From: Pseudomonas syringae
GTDB lineage: Bacteria > Pseudomonadota > Gammaproteobacteria > Pseudomonadales > Pseudomonadaceae
DNA length: 64,000 bases
NCBI RefSeq assembly: GCF_001698815.1
Contig: NZ_LGSI01000040.1
Span: 83,751 to 147,750 of the forward strand
Direction of reading: 5' to 3'
Position numbers and translations under genes: made by a program. Under the pieces are notes generated by a model that worked only from the letters and a program-made list of their open reading frames with translations, had not been told where the DNA came from and searched no databases. Shown here in pieces: positions 61,970 through 64,000 of this stretch; within the stretch, counting starts at the first letter, position 1, and each line of letters starts with the position of its first letter.

Positions 61970-62836
61970 TCAACCCTTCACCCAGACCTCTTCCAGATGG
62001 CTGACGATTTCCTCGGTCTTGAGCACCAACACGTCGCTTTCCAGTGAATCCAGTACCACTTCGGCGGTGTTGCCGATCAGTGCCCCGGAAATCCCGCTGC
62101 GGGCGACGGTGCCGATGATGGTCACGCTTGCACCCAACTGACGGGCGGTGAACGGGATCAGGACGTCGGCCGGCCCTTCGGCGATGTGCAGATGACTGTC
62201 GTCGATGTCGAACTCGGTCTGGAACGCCTGACATTGTTCGCGATAGCGCGCTTCGATGGTTTCCTTGAGCTGGAATACCGGGTCGGCCGCCGACAGCATC
62301 GGCGACGGATGTGCGGCGATCACGTGCAGCTGGGCCTTGGCCAGGGCCGCGATGTCATAGCCGCGATCAATGATGTCGAAGTGCAGGGCGCGATGCTCGC
62401 CGTCAGCGTTACCCACGTCAACCGCCGCCAGGATCACGCCGTTCACCCATGACCTGTCGGTCTTGACCATCAATACCGGGCTCGGGCACTGACGCAGCAG
62501 CTTCCAGTCCTCAGGCGTGAGCAGCGCTTTCTTCAATGGATTGTCGGGAAAGTGCTGTTTGATCACCAGCCCGCAGCCTTCAGCCTGCTGCACCTCAATG
62601 ATGGTTTTGTGCAGGCTCTCATTCCACGCCTGTTCTGCGGTTGCGGTGAAGCCTTCGTCATGCAGGCGCCGTTTGAGTTCGACCAGCCGGGCACTATGCG
62701 GATGGTTTTTCCTGTCGCAGATCAGTAAATGCAGATGCGCCTGGGTGACGCCCGCGATCAGCCGCGCTCGTTTGAGCGCCAGGCTGTCAGGATGATCGGG
62801 TTCGATGACCACTAGAATGCTGCGAATGGCTTGCAT
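61970..62836 (-). CDS. Universal stress protein, tandem-domain (UspE-like)
   Basis: The 288-residue cytoplasmic protein has two Usp domains (about 1-140 and 145-280). The first starts IRSILVVIEPDHPDS; the second contains GVILAAVDVGNADGEH and the ATP-binding-type loop GTVARSGISGALIGNTAEVV. GGAG lies 9 bases before the ATG at 62836; upstream frame extension is excluded. A near-consensus Anr/FNR box centred 41.5 bases before the inferred start of transcription suggests induction in low oxygen, which is known for other Pseudomonas Usp genes. Confidence 0.9.
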   Translation of the reverse strand: MQAIRSILVVIEPDHPDSLALKRARLIAGVTQAHLHLLICDRKNHPHSARLVELKRRLHDEGFTATAEQAWNESLHKTIIEVQQAEGCGLVIKQHFPDNPLKKALLTPEDWKLLRQCPSPVLMVKTDRSWVNGVILAAVDVGNADGEHRALHFDIIDRGYDIAALAKAQLHVIAAHPSPMLSAADPVFQLKETIEARYREQCQAFQTEFDIDDSHLHIAEGPADVLIPFTARQLGASVTIIGTVARSGISGALIGNTAEVVLDSLESDVLVLKTEEIVSHLEEVWVKG

Positions 62837-62870
62837 GAATTGGATCTCCCGGCTGCATAAGCACCCGGTA

Positions 62871-62913
62871 ACTATAGTTGCGCTGCCCGGAATCGGGCGT
62901 TGATTCAAGTCAA
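62871..62913 (-). promoter_or_regulatory. Anr/FNR-type class II promoter of usp
   Basis: TTGATTCAAGTCAA (62900-62913) matches TTGAT-N4-ATCAA at nine of ten positions. On the minus strand a TATAGT -10 hexamer lies at 62871-62876. A start 6-7 bases further (about 62865) puts the centre of the box at -41.5, the class II activator position. Confidence 0.65.
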
Positions 62914-62947
62914 TTTCATTTATATCGCGGGAGTTCGACCGGCCTCG

Positions 62948-62953
62948 TATAAT
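62948..62953 (+). promoter_or_regulatory. -10 element of miaE
   Basis: A perfect TATAAT at 62948-62953 would start transcription near 62960, 28 bases before the chosen miaE ATG. No good -35 hexamer is seen. It overlaps the first in-frame ATG (62952), which argues against that start. Confidence 0.5.
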
Positions 62954-62987
62954 GCCGGGCTTTGCCCATCCAGCCATCCGTGAACTC

Positions 62988-63599
62988 ATGTATCCGATCC
63001 CTGAAATAGAAGCCTTCCTGCTTTGCCGCACCCCCGACAGCTGGGTCCAGGCCGCTTTGCGCAATCTGGACATCCTGTTGATCGATCATGCGAACAATGA
63101 AAAGAAGGCTGCCGGGGCGGCATTTCAGTTCATGTTCCAGTACAACGACAAATTCGACCTGCTGAGCAAAATGTCCCGGCTGGCCCGCGAAGAACTGCGC
63201 CACTTCGAGCAAGTCATCGCCATCATCCGCAAACGCGCGATCCCGCTGGTCAATATCAGCTCCGCCCGTTACGCCGGTTCGTTGCGCAAGCTGGTACGCA
63301 ATCACAATCCGTACCGCCTGACGGATGCGCTGATTGTCGGCGCGATTGTCGAAGCGCGTTCCTGCGAGCGCTTTGCAGCGTTGGTCCCGCATCTGGATGA
63401 GGATCTTGCCAAGTTCTATTCCAGCCTGCTGAAATCCGAGGCACGGCATTTTCAGGATTATCTGAAGTTGGCGCATACCTACGGCGACAAGATGGATGTG
63501 GAGGCCAAGATCCAGGAAATTCTGCTCGCCGAACGCGAGTTGATCGAAAGCCCTGATGAAGAGTTTCGCTTCCATAGCGGCGTGCCTGCGCTGGCTTGA
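62988..63599 (+). CDS. miaE: tRNA-(ms2io6A37) hydroxylase MiaE
   Basis: The 203-residue ferritin-like di-iron monooxygenase hydroxylates the isopentenyl group of ms2i6A at position 37 of tRNAs reading UNN codons. It has the four-helix iron ligands: REELRHFEQV (ExxH), EARSCERF (Glu) and SEARHFQDY (ExxH). IDHANNEKKAAG is the first ligand helix. The ATG at 62988 gives an N-terminus (PIPEIEAFLLC) like other Pseudomonas MiaE proteins; the earlier ATG lies within the -10 element. It is divergent from usp and followed by a strong terminator. Confidence 0.92.
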   Translation: MYPIPEIEAFLLCRTPDSWVQAALRNLDILLIDHANNEKKAAGAAFQFMFQYNDKFDLLSKMSRLAREELRHFEQVIAIIRKRAIPLVNISSARYAGSLRKLVRNHNPYRLTDALIVGAIVEARSCERFAALVPHLDEDLAKFYSSLLKSEARHFQDYLKLAHTYGDKMDVEAKIQEILLAERELIESPDEEFRFHSGVPALA

Positions 63600-63616
63600 T
63601 TCTTTTCTCTATATAG

Positions 63617-63643
63617 AAGGCGTCTTCGGACGCCTTTTTTTTT
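63617..63643 (+). terminator. Rho-independent terminator after miaE
   Basis: AAGGCGTC, TTCG tetraloop and GACGCCTT make an 8-bp stem followed by a run of T residues reaching 63643. Confidence 0.95.
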
Positions 63644-63673
63644 CGCCCAAATAGTAAGCCTGCTAATAAAGGC

Positions 63674-63725
63674 TTGGCCAATTGCTGCCTAAGCAGTAAT
63701 ATCATGTAACTCTCTGCCTAGGCAG
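63674..63725 (+). promoter_or_regulatory. Promoter and paired operators of the MarR gene
   Basis: TTGGCC (63674-63679) and TAATAT (63697-63702) are spaced by 17 bases. Two copies of the same palindrome, CTGCCTAAGCAG (63685-63696, in the spacer) and CTGCCTAGGCAG (63714-63725, just after the expected start site), are 29 bases apart. The arrangement is that of MarR autorepression. Confidence 0.7.
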
Positions 63726-63741
63726 CTACTTTGGTGGATTC

Positions 63742-64000
63742 ATGAAACATTTCAGTCCTGCTGATCTGCATTCCTCAATCATGGGCATGCTGATCGGCCG
63801 AACCAATTCGGTTAAGGATCGTTTGCTCGACAAGCATCTGACGCCCTACGGCGTGACGTCTTCGCAGTTCAAGGTGTTGATCATCGTCGCCCGTGGCGGC
63901 TTTGATACCCCGGCGGAATTGTCTCGCTGCCTGTCGCTGGACAGCGGCTCAATGACCCGCATGCTCGACCGCCTGGAGCAGAAATCATTGCTGGTTCGCA
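63742..64000 (+). CDS. MarR-family transcriptional regulator (partial, N-terminal 86 residues)
   Basis: The gene runs off the right edge. The N-terminus has SIMGMLIGRTNSVKDRLLDK, then the winged helix with LTPYGVTSSQFKVLIIVA, TPAELSRCLSLDSGSMTRML (recognition helix) and DRLEQKSLLVR. It is close to the EmrR/MprA-like subgroup that represses multidrug-efflux operons in Pseudomonas, from memory; the target genes are outside the window. GGTGG precedes the ATG by 5 bases. Twin palindromic operators overlap its promoter. Confidence 0.87.
   Translation, partial: MKHFSPADLHSSIMGMLIGRTNSVKDRLLDKHLTPYGVTSSQFKVLIIVARGGFDTPAELSRCLSLDSGSMTRMLDRLEQKSLLVR

Noticed and set aside
62952..62987. First in-frame ATG of miaE at 62952
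   Set aside because: It is part of a perfect TATAAT -10 hexamer; the ATG at 62988 gives the usual N-terminus.

Overview
The window looks like chromosomal DNA of a Pseudomonas from the fluorescens/syringae lineage. The grounds are a high-GC coding pattern, an NAD-glutamate dehydrogenase of about 1,618 residues, an AcnB with a GTG start, the nadK-rhomboid-yeaC-DUF2797-pepN block, a MoxR-DUF58-Bat aerotolerance operon, and several families of REP/REPIN intergenic repeats that are typical of that group. No tRNA, rRNA, CRISPR array, prophage or insertion sequence with a transposase was found.

Layout. 1-599: start of ilvA (minus strand) behind an Ile/Thr-rich leader peptide and a textbook attenuator, then a 28-residue acidic small ORF. 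615-9132: AraC regulator with a nitrilase-fold protein lacking the catalytic Cys, fadH, a PLP-dependent ACC-deaminase/D-cysteine desulfhydrase relative carrying an in-frame REP sequence, and two MFS carriers, the first behind a candidate sigma-54 promoter. 9137-17056: DUF1853, then a tight six-gene run nadK-phosphoesterase-glpG-yeaC-DUF2797-pepN. 17298-22163: an omptin-type outer-membrane protease and a Ycf48-like/RND (MMPL) pair. 22254-28921: a sugar-acid catabolic locus (FadR-type regulator, IlvD/Edd-type dehydratase, GguC/AraD1-like protein, two ACS-family MFS carriers) with a FadR-type operator in the divergent promoter. 28974-30880: DUF5629, a secreted beta-propeller lactonase and a 60-residue secreted protein.

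31124-37028: a compact NIS-siderophore operon (one IucA/IucC synthetase, MFS exporter, IutA-like TonB receptor) under a Fur box, with two small membrane ORFs divergent from it. 37137-42618: GST, sbcC, sbcD. 42803-49650: moxR-DUF58-DUF4381-batA-batB/C-batD. 49880-52264: amidohydrolase, an acidic unknown, and a secreted GbpA/CBM73-like chitin-binding protein without the LPMO domain. 52611-60999: gdhB and acnB, convergent, separated by a 700-bp imperfect palindrome with hexanucleotide expansions at its centre. 61393-64000: DUF1289 protein, a tandem universal-stress protein with an Anr-type class II promoter, miaE, and the start of a MarR regulator with paired operators.

How the parts work together. 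Most genes are housekeeping metabolism (isoleucine, unsaturated fatty acids, NADP, glutamate, citrate cycle) and recombination repair. Accessory functions are the sugar-acid locus, the siderophore operon, the omptin and the chitin-binding protein. The best candidates for under-described biology are the minimal siderophore locus with its small membrane ORFs, the LPMO-less GbpA-like protein, the large palindromic repeat, the acnB leader palindrome and the ilvA attenuator. All functional calls come from reading motifs and recalled family patterns; no database search was run.
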